Positions 56,377 to 64,000 of a stretch of 64,000 nt of DNA are shown piece by piece. The number at the start of each line of letters is the position of its first letter. Position 1 is the first letter of the stretch. A program made the position numbers and the translations under genes. The DNA lies in NCBI RefSeq assembly GCF_023699475.1, contig NZ_JALXFV010000008.1:877818-941817 (forward strand), in the 5' to 3' direction. A model generated the notes under the pieces. The model saw only the letters and a program-made list of their open reading frames with translations. It was not told the origin of the DNA and ran no database searches. This DNA comes from Halomarina rubra. GTDB lineage: Archaea > Halobacteriota > Halobacteria > Halobacteriales > Haloarculaceae.

Positions 56377-58212
56377 ATGACGGAGACAGACGGCGACGTC
56401 CTCGAAGCGCTCGCCAGCCTTCCGACGATGGCCCACGCGACGGTGTCACCCGCGGGCGACCGTATCGCGTTCTACTACGACGTCTCGGGGCGCAACGAAC
56501 TGCACGTCCTCGACGTAGCGACGGGCGAACACGAGCAGGTCAGCGACGGCGAGGTCCCACGGAACGCCCGCTGGGGCCTCCACTGGAGCGCCGACGGCGA
56601 ACGGGTGTACTTCCACCTCGACGACGACGGCAACGAGCAGAACGACGTCTGGGCGTTCGACCTCGGCTCGCGTACCGCGGAACCGGTCGTCGAACTCGCC
56701 GGCCAGACCGCCCTGAGCGACGTGAGCGCGGACGGCGAGACGCTCGTGTTCGGCTCCTCGCGTGACGGGCAGATGAACATCTACGCCCACGACCGCACGA
56801 GCGGCGAGACGACGAAGCTCACCGACTACGAGCGAGCGGCCGGCGGCGCGACGTTCTCTCCCGACGGCGGGCGCATCGCGTACGCGACCAACGAGTCCGA
56901 CGACTTCGGGAATCGGGACGTCTACGTGATGGACGCGGACGGGTCGACCCCTCGGAACCTCCACGTCGGCACGGACGGCGCGGAGGCCAGCCCAGCGGAC
57001 TGGCACCCGGACGGAACCAAACTCCTCGTCGGCGACAACACTGAGGACCTCTCGCGCTGTGGCGTCTACGACCTCGACGGCGAGGAGGTCGAGTGGTTCG
57101 GTGACCTGACGGCCGAGGAGATGCCCGTCCACTTCCTCGACGAGGACCGGTTCCTCGCGCTCCGGACGCGCGACGCCGCTGCCCTTCCAGTGGTCTACGA
57201 CGTCGAAACCGGCGAGAGCGAGGAGTTCGACGTCCCGGAGGGCGTCGCGACGAGTCTCTCGGGCGAGAGCCTCCTCGACGACGGCCGCGTACCTATCACG
57301 TTCACGACGCCGAACCGCCGCCCCGAGATGCTCGCGTACGACCTCGACAGCGGCGAGACCGAGACGCTCGTCGACGCCGAGTACGGCCCGTTCGACCGCG
57401 GGGACTTCGCCGACGCGGAGTACTTCACCTTCGACTCGCACGATAGGACCGAAATCGGCGCACTGCTGTACGACTCGGGACAACGCCCCTCCCCCCTCAT
57501 CGTCAACCCCCACGGCGGGCCGCGTGCGGCCGACTACAAGTCCTTCGGCCTCTACACGCAGTTCCTCGTCTCGCGGGGCTACTCCGTCCTCCAGGTCAAC
57601 TACCGCGGGTCGACCGGCCACGGGAAGGCGTTCGTCGACATGTTGAAGATGGACTGGGGCGGCGGCGAACAGCGCGACATCGCGACTGCGACCGAACTCG
57701 TCAGCGACTACGACTGGGTCGACGACGACCGCGTCGTCGTGTTCGGTGGCTCGTACGGCGGCTACAGCGCCTACTGCCAGGCGACGATGTTCCCCGACCT
57801 CTACGACGCGAGCATCGCCTGGATCGGGCTGACCGACCTCGTCGACATGTACGAGAACACGATGCCCCACTTCCGGACCGAACTGATGGAGAAGTACCTC
57901 GGCACGCCCGAGGAGAACCCCGACCTCTACCACGACCGCTCGCCGGTCACCCACGCCGAGAACCTCGCCGCACCGCTCCTGATGGTCCACGGCGTCAACG
58001 ACCGCCGGGTCCCGGTCAGTCAAGCGCGCATCTTCCGCGACCGTCTCGACGAACTCGGGTTCGAAGAGGGCGAGGAGTACGAGTACGTCGAACTCGGCGA
58101 GGAGGGCCACGCCTCCTCGGACATCGACCAGAAGATTCGCCTGTTCGAGATCCTCGACGACTTCCTCGACCGCCGACTCGGGACGACCGTCGGGTCGCTC
58201 GCGGACGACTGA
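56377..58212 (+). CDS. S9 family (prolyl oligopeptidase-like) serine peptidase
   Basis: A 611-aa peptidase of the acylaminoacyl-peptidase/dipeptidyl-peptidase type. The first 360 residues form a beta-propeller of TolB/WD40-like blades (GRNELHVLDVATGE, DEQN-type GNEQNDVWAFDL, TFSPDGGRIAYATN). The C-terminal alpha/beta-hydrolase domain carries the triad Ser459 (GGSYGGYSA), Asp542 (HGVNDRRVP) and His578 (GEEGHASS). PHGGPRAADYKSFG supplies the oxyanion loop. There is no signal peptide, so it probably acts on peptides in the cytoplasm. The start ATG 56377 fits the family; the upstream open stretch shows no homology. Confidence 0.9.
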   Translation: MTETDGDVLEALASLPTMAHATVSPAGDRIAFYYDVSGRNELHVLDVATGEHEQVSDGEVPRNARWGLHWSADGERVYFHLDDDGNEQNDVWAFDLGSRTAEPVVELAGQTALSDVSADGETLVFGSSRDGQMNIYAHDRTSGETTKLTDYERAAGGATFSPDGGRIAYATNESDDFGNRDVYVMDADGSTPRNLHVGTDGAEASPADWHPDGTKLLVGDNTEDLSRCGVYDLDGEEVEWFGDLTAEEMPVHFLDEDRFLALRTRDAAALPVVYDVETGESEEFDVPEGVATSLSGESLLDDGRVPITFTTPNRRPEMLAYDLDSGETETLVDAEYGPFDRGDFADAEYFTFDSHDRTEIGALLYDSGQRPSPLIVNPHGGPRAADYKSFGLYTQFLVSRGYSVLQVNYRGSTGHGKAFVDMLKMDWGGGEQRDIATATELVSDYDWVDDDRVVVFGGSYGGYSAYCQATMFPDLYDASIAWIGLTDLVDMYENTMPHFRTELMEKYLGTPEENPDLYHDRSPVTHAENLAAPLLMVHGVNDRRVPVSQARIFRDRLDELGFEEGEEYEYVELGEEGHASSDIDQKIRLFEILDDFLDRRLGTTVGSLADD

Positions 58213-58266
58213 AACCGGCACCGTCGACCCGTCGCCAATCGACCGTTCGGACCGAGACGGGGGCCG

Positions 58267-58770
58267 TCAGTTCGGGAGCGGCCCGAGAATCTCCAGGTCG
58301 TACCCCGCCGCGCGTTCGGTCAGCATCGCCACGTCCGGTTCGGCGGGTGGGGGCGTCTCCAGACGCTCGGCGGGCATCCCGACGTCGGTGAAGAACGCCT
58401 CCAACCCGCTCGGCGTCACCTGGATGAGCATCCGACACGGTTCGTCGCTCACGACCCGGAAGCCGTGGGGGAGGTCACGCGGGAGGTACACCGTCTCGTC
58501 CGGCCCGGCCCGGACCACGTGCTCCCCGTCGTCGCCGTACCGGCACTCGATCTCTCCGGTGAGGACGTAGAACAGTTCGTCCTCGCCGTGGTGGACGTGG
58601 TACGGCGTCTCGAAACCGGGGTCGGCGAGGTGCTCGACGAGCGAGAACGCACCGCCGGTCTCCTCGGGCCCCAGTTTGACGGTGACGAGTGCACCGACGC
58701 TCCACAGCGCGGCCCCCTCCTCGGCCCCGATCTTCGACGGCGTCGCTCTGGCGTTGCTCTTCACGGCCAT
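58267..58770 (-). CDS. Cupin-domain protein (167 aa)
   Basis: A single-domain cupin. Motif 1 is YHVHHGEDELFYVLTGEIEC, with two His and a Glu as metal ligands; motif 2 is PRDLPHGFRVVSDEPCRM, with the last His. The N-terminal LVTVKLGPEETGGAFSLVEH forms the first strands. Cupins of this type act as isomerases, dioxygenases or sensors, so no reaction is named. The C-terminus holds a helix (PSGLEAFFTDVGMPAERLE). It is convergent with the S9 peptidase gene. Confidence 0.85.
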   Translation of the reverse strand: MAVKSNARATPSKIGAEEGAALWSVGALVTVKLGPEETGGAFSLVEHLADPGFETPYHVHHGEDELFYVLTGEIECRYGDDGEHVVRAGPDETVYLPRDLPHGFRVVSDEPCRMLIQVTPSGLEAFFTDVGMPAERLETPPPAEPDVAMLTERAAGYDLEILGPLPN

Positions 58771-58840
58771 ACCGGTGGCGTACGCCGTCGTGGGGGATAA
58801 CCTATATCTACGGTTCGCCGGACGGTACGGCGTTCGAGAA

Positions 58841-58963
58841 TCACGAGTCGAACCGGTAGTCACGGAGCGAACCGGCGCACCCCGGACACGACCGCGTCGT
58901 CGTGAGTCGCCGCTCTCCACACCGTCCACACGTCCGCAGTTCTCGTCGCGATTGCTCGCTCAC
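58841..58963 (-). CDS. Zinc-ribbon microprotein (40 aa, GTG start)
   Basis: A 40-aa frame from GTG 58963: SEQSRRELRTCGRCGERR, then TTTRSCPGCAGSLRDYRFDS. Two CxxC pairs in this spacing make a zinc ribbon. It is Arg-rich, which weakens the case, and the start is not ATG. The cysteine pattern and the clean stop favour a real microprotein. The nearest cotranscribable gene upstream on the minus strand is ndk, about 170 nt away. Confidence 0.4.
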   Translation of the reverse strand: MSEQSRRELRTCGRCGERRLTTTRSCPGCAGSLRDYRFDS

Positions 58964-59132
58964 CCGTCGTCTCCGCCGACCGGGGCGATGTGTTCGTCCG
59001 ATGGTAACACGACACAGTTTCGAGGGGTGCTGTGCGTCCGGTCGCTCTGGAGCCGGTGGGTGAAGAACAGCGACGAGCGGCGTCGGCACTGTGCGACCGT
59101 GAGAATCGGAGAGAATCCGAAAGAACCGTCGG
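58964..59132. other. Short gap between the GTG microprotein and ndk
   Basis: No credible gene or clear terminator is seen in this 169-nt interval, which lies downstream of the ribosomal protein-ndk operon on the minus strand. Together with 58771-58840 it forms a gene-poor stretch of about 360 nt broken only by the microprotein frame. Confidence 0.5.
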
Positions 59133-59594
59133 TTACTCGTAGAGCCAGCTCTCGTCGACGCGCTCGTAGTCGACCAGTTCGTCGTCGTCGAAGAACAGGT
59201 CGATCTCGCGCTCCGCGGAGCCCTCCTCGGTGTCCGAGCCGTGGATGACGTTCCGGCCGAGGTCGAGGCCGTAGTCACCGCGGATGGTGCCGGGGGCCGC
59301 GTCGAGCGGGTCCGTCGCACCCATCATGCGGCGACCCTGAGCGACCGCGTCCTGGCCCTCCCAGACCATCGCGAGGACGGGACCCGACGTGATGAAGTCG
59401 GTCAGGCCCTCGAAGAACGGCTTGTCCTCGTGCTCGGCGTAGTGCTGTTCGGCGAGGTCCTGGCTGATCTGCATGAACTTCGCGCCGACCAGCTTCAGAC
59501 CGCGCTCTTCGAGACGGGAGACGACGTCGCCGGCGATGCCGCGCTGGACGCCGTCGGGCTTGACCATCAGGAACGTCCGTTCGTGGTCGCTCAC
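59133..59594 (-). CDS. ndk: Nucleoside diphosphate kinase
   Basis: Ndk balances nucleoside triphosphates by moving phosphate through a histidine. The 153-aa protein has [20 protein letters not shown] at the start, [18 protein letters not shown] and the active-site His118 in GRNVIHGSD. Its C-terminal [20 protein letters not shown] is highly acidic, as in other haloarchaeal Ndk proteins, which form stable hexamers in salt. Start ATG 59594 overlaps the L24e stop by 4 nt (ATGA), so it is coupled to the ribosomal protein operon. Confidence 0.95.
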   Translation of the reverse strand: MSDHERTFLMVKPDGVQRGIAGDVVSRLEERGLKLVGAKFMQISQDLAEQHYAEHEDKPFFEGLTDFITSGPVLAMVWEGQDAVAQGRRMMGATDPLDAAPGTIRGDYGLDLGRNVIHGSDTEEGSAEREIDLFFDDDELVDYERVDESWLYE

Positions 59595-60067
59595 TGGTCG
59601 TCCTCCTCCTCGCTGGCCTCGGCCTCGGCGGATTCGAGGTCGGGCGCGTTGTCCGCGTCCTCGACGCCGTCGGCCTCCTTGCCGCCGCCGACGTCCTCGA
59701 CGGGTTCCTCGTCCTCGTCACCGCGTGCCTCCTCGTCGGGGGTGTCGGCCTCGACGCCCTCGCTGGCGTCCGCGCGGACCTCCTCCTCGTCGGGTTCGGC
59801 GACGTCCGAGGTCGGCTCGGGCTCGTCCATCTCGGTCGAGCCCTCGTCGGCGACGGTGTCGGCGTCCTCGGTGGGGCGGTTGGCGGCGCGCGCACGGCGG
59901 CCGGCCTCGGTCCACTCGAGGTCACGAGCCTCGCGGCCCATCAGGTAGTTCTTCTCGGCCTTCGAGTTCACGAAGTGCAGGACGCTGCCGTCGTTCTTGA
60001 CGTACATGACGCCCGTACCGGGTTCGATCTCTTCGCCCGTGTAGTCACAGGTTCGGTTGGCTGGCAT
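59591..60067 (-). CDS. rpl24e: Ribosomal protein L24e with lost zinc ligands and long acidic tail
   Basis: The N-terminal 65 residues match L24e: [48 protein letters not shown]. In usual zinc-type L24e the knuckles are CDYCG and CSSKC. Here they read CDYTG and VNSKA, so three of four ligands are gone and zinc cannot be held. A tail of about 90 residues, mostly Glu and Asp, follows and brings the length to 158 aa, against about 65 for the usual protein. It lies between S28e (whose stop directly abuts its start) and ndk, as in other archaea. Confidence 0.88.
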   Translation of the reverse strand: MPANRTCDYTGEEIEPGTGVMYVKNDGSVLHFVNSKAEKNYLMGREARDLEWTEAGRRARAANRPTEDADTVADEGSTEMDEPEPTSDVAEPDEEEVRADASEGVEADTPDEEARGDEDEEPVEDVGGGKEADGVEDADNAPDLESAEAEASEEEDDQ

Positions 60068-60289
60068 CTACTGACCTCCGATGGAGTCTGCCTCGCGGGC
60101 GGTCTCGCGCAGCTGCAGCACGTCGCCGACGCGGACCGGCCCGAGGACGTTTCGCGCGATGATGCGACCCTGGTTCTCGCCCTCGCGGATGCGACACTTG
60201 ACCTGCATGGCTTCGCCGTGCATGCCGGTCTTGCCGACGATCTCGACGACCTCGGCGGACGTCGCACCGCTCTCTTCTTCGGCGCTCAT
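60068..60289 (-). CDS. rps28e: Small-subunit ribosomal protein S28e
   Basis: A 73-aa S28e with the OB-fold core [57 protein letters not shown]. It binds near the mRNA exit region of the small subunit. The C-terminus is the usual LRETxREA segment plus a short tail. It is 4 nt downstream of L7Ae and abuts L24e directly. Confidence 0.95.
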   Translation of the reverse strand: MSAEEESGATSAEVVEIVGKTGMHGEAMQVKCRIREGENQGRIIARNVLGPVRVGDVLQLRETAREADSIGGQ

Positions 60290-60293
60290 CGCT

Positions 60294-60656
60294 CTAGTTC
60301 AGCTCCTCGAGCTTGTCCGCGATGTCCTCGACATCGGGGGCCGCTTCGCCGGCGTCGACGATGGCGGCAGCGGCGGAGCCGACTTCGAGACCGGCGGCGT
60401 GGCCGATGTCGTCCTGCGTCTCGACGAAGAGATACGGGATGTCCTGCTCCGAGGCGAGCTCGGGGATGTGCATCACGACCTCTTCGGGCGAGACGTCTTC
60501 TGCGACGAAGACGAGCAGCGCGTTGCCTCGCTCGATGGCTTTGGTGGTCTCGTTCGTTCCCTTCTTGACGGAGCCGGTGTCCCGCGCGACCTGGAGCGCC
60601 TCGACGGCGTCGTCTTCGAGGTCGGCCGGAACGTCGAAATCTACGTATACTGGCAT
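60294..60656 (-). CDS. rpl7ae: Ribosomal protein L7Ae / k-turn binding protein
   Basis: L7Ae binds kink-turns in rRNA, in box C/D and H/ACA guide RNAs, and in RNase P RNA. The 120-aa protein contains [40 protein letters not shown] and [20 protein letters not shown], with the RNA-binding GTNETTK loop intact. It forms one complex with Nop5 and FlpA coded at 32197-33752. The promoter box lies about 170 nt upstream, giving an unusually long leader for this genome. Archaeal L7Ae is known in some species to bind its own leader. Confidence 0.95.
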   Translation of the reverse strand: MPVYVDFDVPADLEDDAVEALQVARDTGSVKKGTNETTKAIERGNALLVFVAEDVSPEEVVMHIPELASEQDIPYLFVETQDDIGHAAGLEVGSAAAAIVDAGEAAPDVEDIADKLEELN

Positions 60657-60797
60657 GATTGGATCAACCTCCCACGCGGTGGCTCGCGCCCCCTCCGCCT
60701 CGGTGGCGAGTGGCCCACTCGACCGCTCGGTCCACCTACCGGCGCGTACCGGCGAAAGTCCCTGGCTGGGGGCATCATCAACCCCACGCGGGTTGTA
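60657..60797 (-). promoter_or_regulatory. Long 5' leader of the L7Ae operon
   Basis: If transcription begins about 25 nt after the TATA-like box at 60818-60827, the mRNA has a leader of about 140 nt. Near its 5' end it can form the hairpin GGGG-TTGATGATG-CCCC (about 60769-60785), whose loop carries TGATGA, the box C sequence of L7Ae-bound RNAs. A matching CTGA was not found. A second ttgat lies 11 nt before the start codon. Confidence 0.4.
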
Positions 60798-60817
60798 CCC
60801 CGTCTTTTCGATGGAGG

Positions 60818-60827
60818 GCATAAAAGC
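60818..60827 (-). promoter_or_regulatory. TATA-like box of the L7Ae operon
   Basis: cgcttttatgcc on the minus strand is the only clear TATA-like box in the 287-nt gap between L7Ae and the oxidoreductase gene. The remainder of the gap (60828-60943) shows no feature I can assign. Confidence 0.5.
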
Positions 60828-60943
60828 GCTTCCGAACGCGTCCGTCCGTGTGCCGCAACCACACGCCTCCTCCGACCAGTTCTCGCACCCGACGGTCACG
60901 AACACATGAACGCGTCGTCCAGTCGAGGACACGAGTCGACCAG

Positions 60944-61957
60944 TCACTCGCGGTCTGCGACCTTCACCACCTGTTTCCCGACGTTGACCCCGTCGAACAG
61001 TCCGAGGAACGCGTCGGGAGCGTTCTCCAGTCCGTCGGTGGTCGTCTCGCGGTACTGGACGGTGCCGTCGTTCACCCACCGGCCGAGGCGGTCGGTCGCC
61101 TCGGCGAACCGGTCGGCGTAGTCACTGACGAGGACGCCCTCGACGCGGGCGCGCTTCTGGATGAGCTGGGTCAGCTTCCGCGGCCCCGTCGGGACCTCGG
61201 TCGCGTTGTAGAGGGCTATCTGCCCGCAGACGACGACGCGCGAGCGGACGTTCAGTTCCCGAAAGACGGCGTCGGTGACGGGGCCGCCGACGTTGTCGAA
61301 GTAGACGTCGACGCCGTCCGGCGCGGCCTCCCGGAGCGCGCCGTGGACGTCCTCGTCCTCGTAGTTGATTGCCGCGTCGAAGCCCAACTCGTCGGTGAGC
61401 CAGTCGACCTTCTCCTCTGCGCCGGCGACGCCGACGACGCGACAGCCCGCTTCCTTCGCGATCTGTCCGACGACGGAACCGACCGCCCCCGCGGCCCCCG
61501 AGACGACGACCGTGTCTCCCGGCGTCGGTTCGCCGACGTCGAGCAGGCCGAAATACGCCGTGCGCCCGGGCATCCCGAGAACGCCGAGCGCCGTCGAGAC
61601 CGGAGCCACGTCCGGGTCGACGCGAGTCAGTTCGTGACCGCCCGCGACGGCGTAGTCCGCCCACTGGAGGTTGCCGGTGACGACGTCGCCCTCCTCCCAA
61701 CGCGGGTGGTTCGACGCGACGATCTCGCCGACGACGCCGGCTTGCATCGGTTCGCCAACCTCCCAGGGGTCGGCGTAGCTCTCGGCGTCGCGCATCCGGC
61801 CGCGCATGTACGGGTCGACGGACATGTACAGCGTCCGGACCAGCACCTCGTCGCGGTCCGGGTCGGGGACGTCGCGTTCGACGAACTCGAAGCACTCGGC
61901 GTCGGGGCGGCCGTCGGGTCGCTGTGCCAGCAGCCAGACACGGTTGGTGTCGCGCAT
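60944..61957 (-). CDS. Zinc-independent MDR oxidoreductase (NADP-dependent alkenal/curcumin reductase-like)
   Basis: A 337-aa medium-chain reductase of the LTB4DH/curcumin reductase group. The N-terminal part has [12 protein letters not shown] and [20 protein letters not shown]. The nucleotide-binding part has [57 protein letters not shown] and [15 protein letters not shown]. The zinc ligands of alcohol dehydrogenases are missing, as usual in this group. The likely reaction is NADPH reduction of a C=C next to a carbonyl; the natural substrate is unknown. It is divergent from tmcA. Confidence 0.9.
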   Translation of the reverse strand: MRDTNRVWLLAQRPDGRPDAECFEFVERDVPDPDRDEVLVRTLYMSVDPYMRGRMRDAESYADPWEVGEPMQAGVVGEIVASNHPRWEEGDVVTGNLQWADYAVAGGHELTRVDPDVAPVSTALGVLGMPGRTAYFGLLDVGEPTPGDTVVVSGAAGAVGSVVGQIAKEAGCRVVGVAGAEEKVDWLTDELGFDAAINYEDEDVHGALREAAPDGVDVYFDNVGGPVTDAVFRELNVRSRVVVCGQIALYNATEVPTGPRKLTQLIQKRARVEGVLVSDYADRFAEATDRLGRWVNDGTVQYRETTTDGLENAPDAFLGLFDGVNVGKQVVKVADRE

Positions 61958-62098
61958 AGCCAGTGGTCGTGGCCCGACCACCTCACCGTACCGACGCCAG
62001 CAACATCTTCTGTCACCGCGAGCACTCGTCGCCGCGACCGACCAGGCGGTGACCGCTGGACCGCAGGACGCAAGCCCTCCGAGCGTCCACGAGCCACC

Positions 62099-64000
62099 AT
62101 GCTCGGTTCGCTCGCCCAGTCGCTCCGCGCGGAGGCCCGCCGCACCGACGAGCGACGGTGCTGCTGCCTCGCGGGCGACGCCGACCCCGAGACGGCGCTC
62201 CGGGAGGTGCTCGACGCGGCCGATCTCGCGACCGACGCGGTCCTCGTCGGCCACCGCGACCTCGTGGACCTGCCCCGTCACGAACCCCGACAGGCCGGCG
62301 CGTTGCTCGGGACCACTCACGACTGCGTCGTCGTCGACCTCCGCGACGAGTGCCGGCCCAACGCGCTCGGACGGTCGGTCGGGGCCGTCGACGGCGGCGG
62401 CCTCCTCGTCGTCGTGACGCCGCCGCTCGACGCGTGGCCAACGCGCCGCGACCGCTTCGACGAGACGCTCGCCGTCCCGCCGAACGTACTCGCCGACGTC
62501 GCCGGGAACTTCCGACGGCGACTCGCCGCACTCCTGCGCGTCCACCGGGGCATCGCCGTCGTCGACCTCGACTCGTGGACCGTCGAACGCGACGGACTGA
62601 CCGACCCCGCACCGGTACGGCCCCGTCCGGACCCTACCCCGCCCGCCCGTCACGCCTTCCCCCGCGTCGCCTACGACACGTGTCTCACCGACGACCAGGT
62701 CGCGGCCGTCCACGCCTTCGAGGCGCTCCGCGACCCCGACGCGGCGGTCGTCTGCACGGCCGATCGCGGCCGTGGGAAGTCGAGTGCCGCGGGCCTCGCC
62801 GCCGGGTCGCTCGCCGCCGCAGGACGGGACGTGCTCGTCACCGCGGGCGACCGCCGCGGAGCGACCGAACTGTTCGCTCGCGCTCGTGCGGTGCTCGACG
62901 AACTCGGTGTCCTCCTCGGCGACGGGGGCACCGACACCCTCCGTGCGGTCGACGGTGGCCGCGTCCGGTTCGCCGCTCCCGCCGACGCCGTCGAACTGCC
63001 GGCCGACCCGGACGTGGTGTTCGTCGACGAGGCGGCCGGCCTCCCCGTCGGGTTGCTCGCGTCGTTCCTCGGTCGCGTCCCGGTCGGGTACGCGACGACG
63101 CTCCACGGTTATGAGGGGGCGGGCCGTGGGTTCGCCGTCCGTTTCCGCGAGCGCCTGACCGACGGCGACGCCGACGTGACCGAGGTGACGATGACCGACC
63201 CCATCCGCTACGCGGCGAGCGACCCCGTCGAACCGTGGGCGTTCCGCGCGCTCCTCCTCGACGCCAACCCCCCGGTCGAACCGCTGGTCGTCGATGCGAC
63301 GCCGGACACCGTCGAGTACGTCGCCCCCTCACCCGAGGACCTGCTCGCCGACGAACACCTGCTCCGCGAGGCGTTCGGACTGCTGGTTCTGGCTCACTAC
63401 AAGACCGAACCAGACGACCTCGCACGCCTGCTCGACGCACCGAACCTCACGACGCACCTGCTGACTCACGACGGTCACGTCGTCGCCGTCGCCCTGGTCG
63501 CCCGCGAGGGCGGTCTCGACGCCGCGACCTGTGCCGAGGTGTACCGAGAGGGGCGCGTACAGGGCAACATGCTCCCGGACCTCATGACCGGCCAGTTGCG
63601 CGACCCCGACGCGGCGCGGCCGGTCGGCCGACGGGTCGTCCGCATCGCCGTCCACCCGCAGGTCCAGTCCCGAAAGCTGGGTAGTCGGTTGCTCGCCGCG
63701 TTACACGACGAGTTCGACGACGCCGACTGGTTCGGAACGAGTTTCGGGGCGACCCCGCGCCTGCTGGAGTTCTGGCAGGCCAACGGCTACCGACCGGTCC
63801 ACCTCTCGGCGACCCGCAACGCGACCAGCGGCGAACACTCCGCGGCGCTCCTGTGCGGTGACTCGCCGCTGGTCGACCGCCACACGCGCTGGTTCCGCGA
63901 GCGTGTGGGAGACGTGCTGGCCGACACGCTCCGCGACGTGGACGTCGACGTCGTTCGCCGGACGCTCGCCGGGACGGCCCACGACCCGCCCGACCTGACC
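62099..64000 (+). CDS. tmcA: tRNA(Met) cytidine acetyltransferase TmcA, 3' end outside the window
   Basis: TmcA acetylates cytidine using acetyl-CoA and ATP; archaeal homologues act on tRNA and, in some species, widely on rRNA. The 634 codons seen contain the N-terminal TmcA domain, a RecD-like helicase domain with the Walker A segment ADRGRGKSSAAG (Lys227) and Walker B-like DVVFVDEAAGLPVGL, and a GNAT domain with RIAVHPQVQSRKLGSRLLAA and SFGATPRLLEFWQANGYRPV. The C-terminal tRNA-binding region is cut off by the window end, with no stop codon reached. Start ATG 62099 (MLGSLAQSLRAEARR) matches the family. Confidence 0.92.
   Translation, partial: MLGSLAQSLRAEARRTDERRCCCLAGDADPETALREVLDAADLATDAVLVGHRDLVDLPRHEPRQAGALLGTTHDCVVVDLRDECRPNALGRSVGAVDGGGLLVVVTPPLDAWPTRRDRFDETLAVPPNVLADVAGNFRRRLAALLRVHRGIAVVDLDSWTVERDGLTDPAPVRPRPDPTPPARHAFPRVAYDTCLTDDQVAAVHAFEALRDPDAAVVCTADRGRGKSSAAGLAAGSLAAAGRDVLVTAGDRRGATELFARARAVLDELGVLLGDGGTDTLRAVDGGRVRFAAPADAVELPADPDVVFVDEAAGLPVGLLASFLGRVPVGYATTLHGYEGAGRGFAVRFRERLTDGDADVTEVTMTDPIRYAASDPVEPWAFRALLLDANPPVEPLVVDATPDTVEYVAPSPEDLLADEHLLREAFGLLVLAHYKTEPDDLARLLDAPNLTTHLLTHDGHVVAVALVAREGGLDAATCAEVYREGRVQGNMLPDLMTGQLRDPDAARPVGRRVVRIAVHPQVQSRKLGSRLLAALHDEFDDADWFGTSFGATPRLLEFWQANGYRPVHLSATRNATSGEHSAALLCGDSPLVDRHTRWFRERVGDVLADTLRDVDVDVVRRTLAGTAHDPPDLT

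Noticed and set aside
60657-60800. A tRNA or other structured RNA gene in the L7Ae leader
   Set aside because: The GC-rich helices do not give a tRNA cloverleaf, and there is no T-loop word of the ggttcgaatc type.
1-64000. tRNA, rRNA, CRISPR array or insertion sequence anywhere in the window
   Set aside because: No T-loop consensus, no rRNA-like stretch, no regularly spaced repeats and no transposase or integrase motif were found by reading.

Overview
The window reads as chromosomal DNA of a halophilic archaeon (class Halobacteria). Its proteins are strongly acidic, GC content is very high except in short AT-rich promoter boxes, and many starts lie about 25-31 nt behind a TATA-like box, as expected of leaderless transcripts. 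Marker genes agree: an archaeal oligosaccharyltransferase AglB with AglG- and AglJ-type glycosyltransferases, RNA polymerase Rpo4, L21e, L7Ae, S28e, L24e, Nop5-fibrillarin, EF-1beta, halocyanin, HalOD1 domains and many small Halobacteria-only proteins. I saw no rRNA, tRNA, CRISPR array, transposase or integrase.

Layout. 0-6.1 kb: small and regulatory genes (HalOD1, OsmC, methyltransferase, HEWD protein, exonuclease) ending in a DtxR-type metal regulator. 6.2-13.7 kb: N-glycosylation block (DUF368 lipid-carrier transporter, aglB, aglG, TrmB-like regulator, microprotein, aglJ). 13.7-19.8 kb: small regulators, a CHAT cysteine protease convergent with a membrane micropeptide, a beta-lactamase-fold-like protein and a VOC protein. 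19.8-30.7 kb: branched-chain amino acid block, with ilvD on the minus strand and leuA, ilvB, ilvN, ilvC, a small unknown gene, leuC, leuD and leuB on the plus strand. 30.7-39 kb: small unknowns, flpA-nop5, LLM oxidoreductase, MFS transporter, hydrolase, lipoprotein and a 10-TM metal exporter. 39-42.4 kb: thiolase with an HMG-CoA-synthase-like/DUF35 fusion, a zinc microprotein and EF-1beta. 42.5-46.8 kb: the L21e-rpo4-DUF655-ksgA-mscS-hemK2 information block. 46.9-49 kb: two MetE-like genes. 49.1-53.1 kb: ribose-1,5-bisphosphate isomerase, PfkB kinase and type III RuBisCO. 53.2-58.8 kb: two-domain halocyanin, HTH/membrane pair, molbindin, S9 peptidase and cupin. 59.1-60.7 kb: L7Ae-S28e-L24e-Ndk operon. 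60.9-64 kb: an oxidoreductase and a tmcA gene cut by the window end.

How the genes work together. AglJ and AglG build a glycan on dolichyl phosphate, AglB transfers it to protein, and the DUF368 protein may return the spent lipid carrier. IlvBNCD with LeuABCD make valine, leucine and, if the LeuA homologue is a citramalate synthase, isoleucine. The isomerase, kinase and RuBisCO fit salvage of nucleoside ribose through ribulose-1,5-bisphosphate. L7Ae, Nop5 and FlpA are the three protein parts of the box C/D methylation complex, coded at two places here.

The strongest candidate for an undescribed system is in front of ilvB. A promoter with an abutting inverted repeat drives an apparently leaderless 22-codon frame whose second half is mostly Val, Ile and Leu. 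Its stop codon sits in a perfect 8-bp, 3-nt-loop hairpin upstream of ilvBNC-leuCDB. This is the layout of a leader-peptide attenuator for branched-chain amino acid synthesis, which I do not know to have been described in Archaea. Also notable are the DUF368-AglB pairing, a nine-sequon tail on AglB itself, the CHAT protease/micropeptide pair, and a palindrome at the metal exporter promoter.
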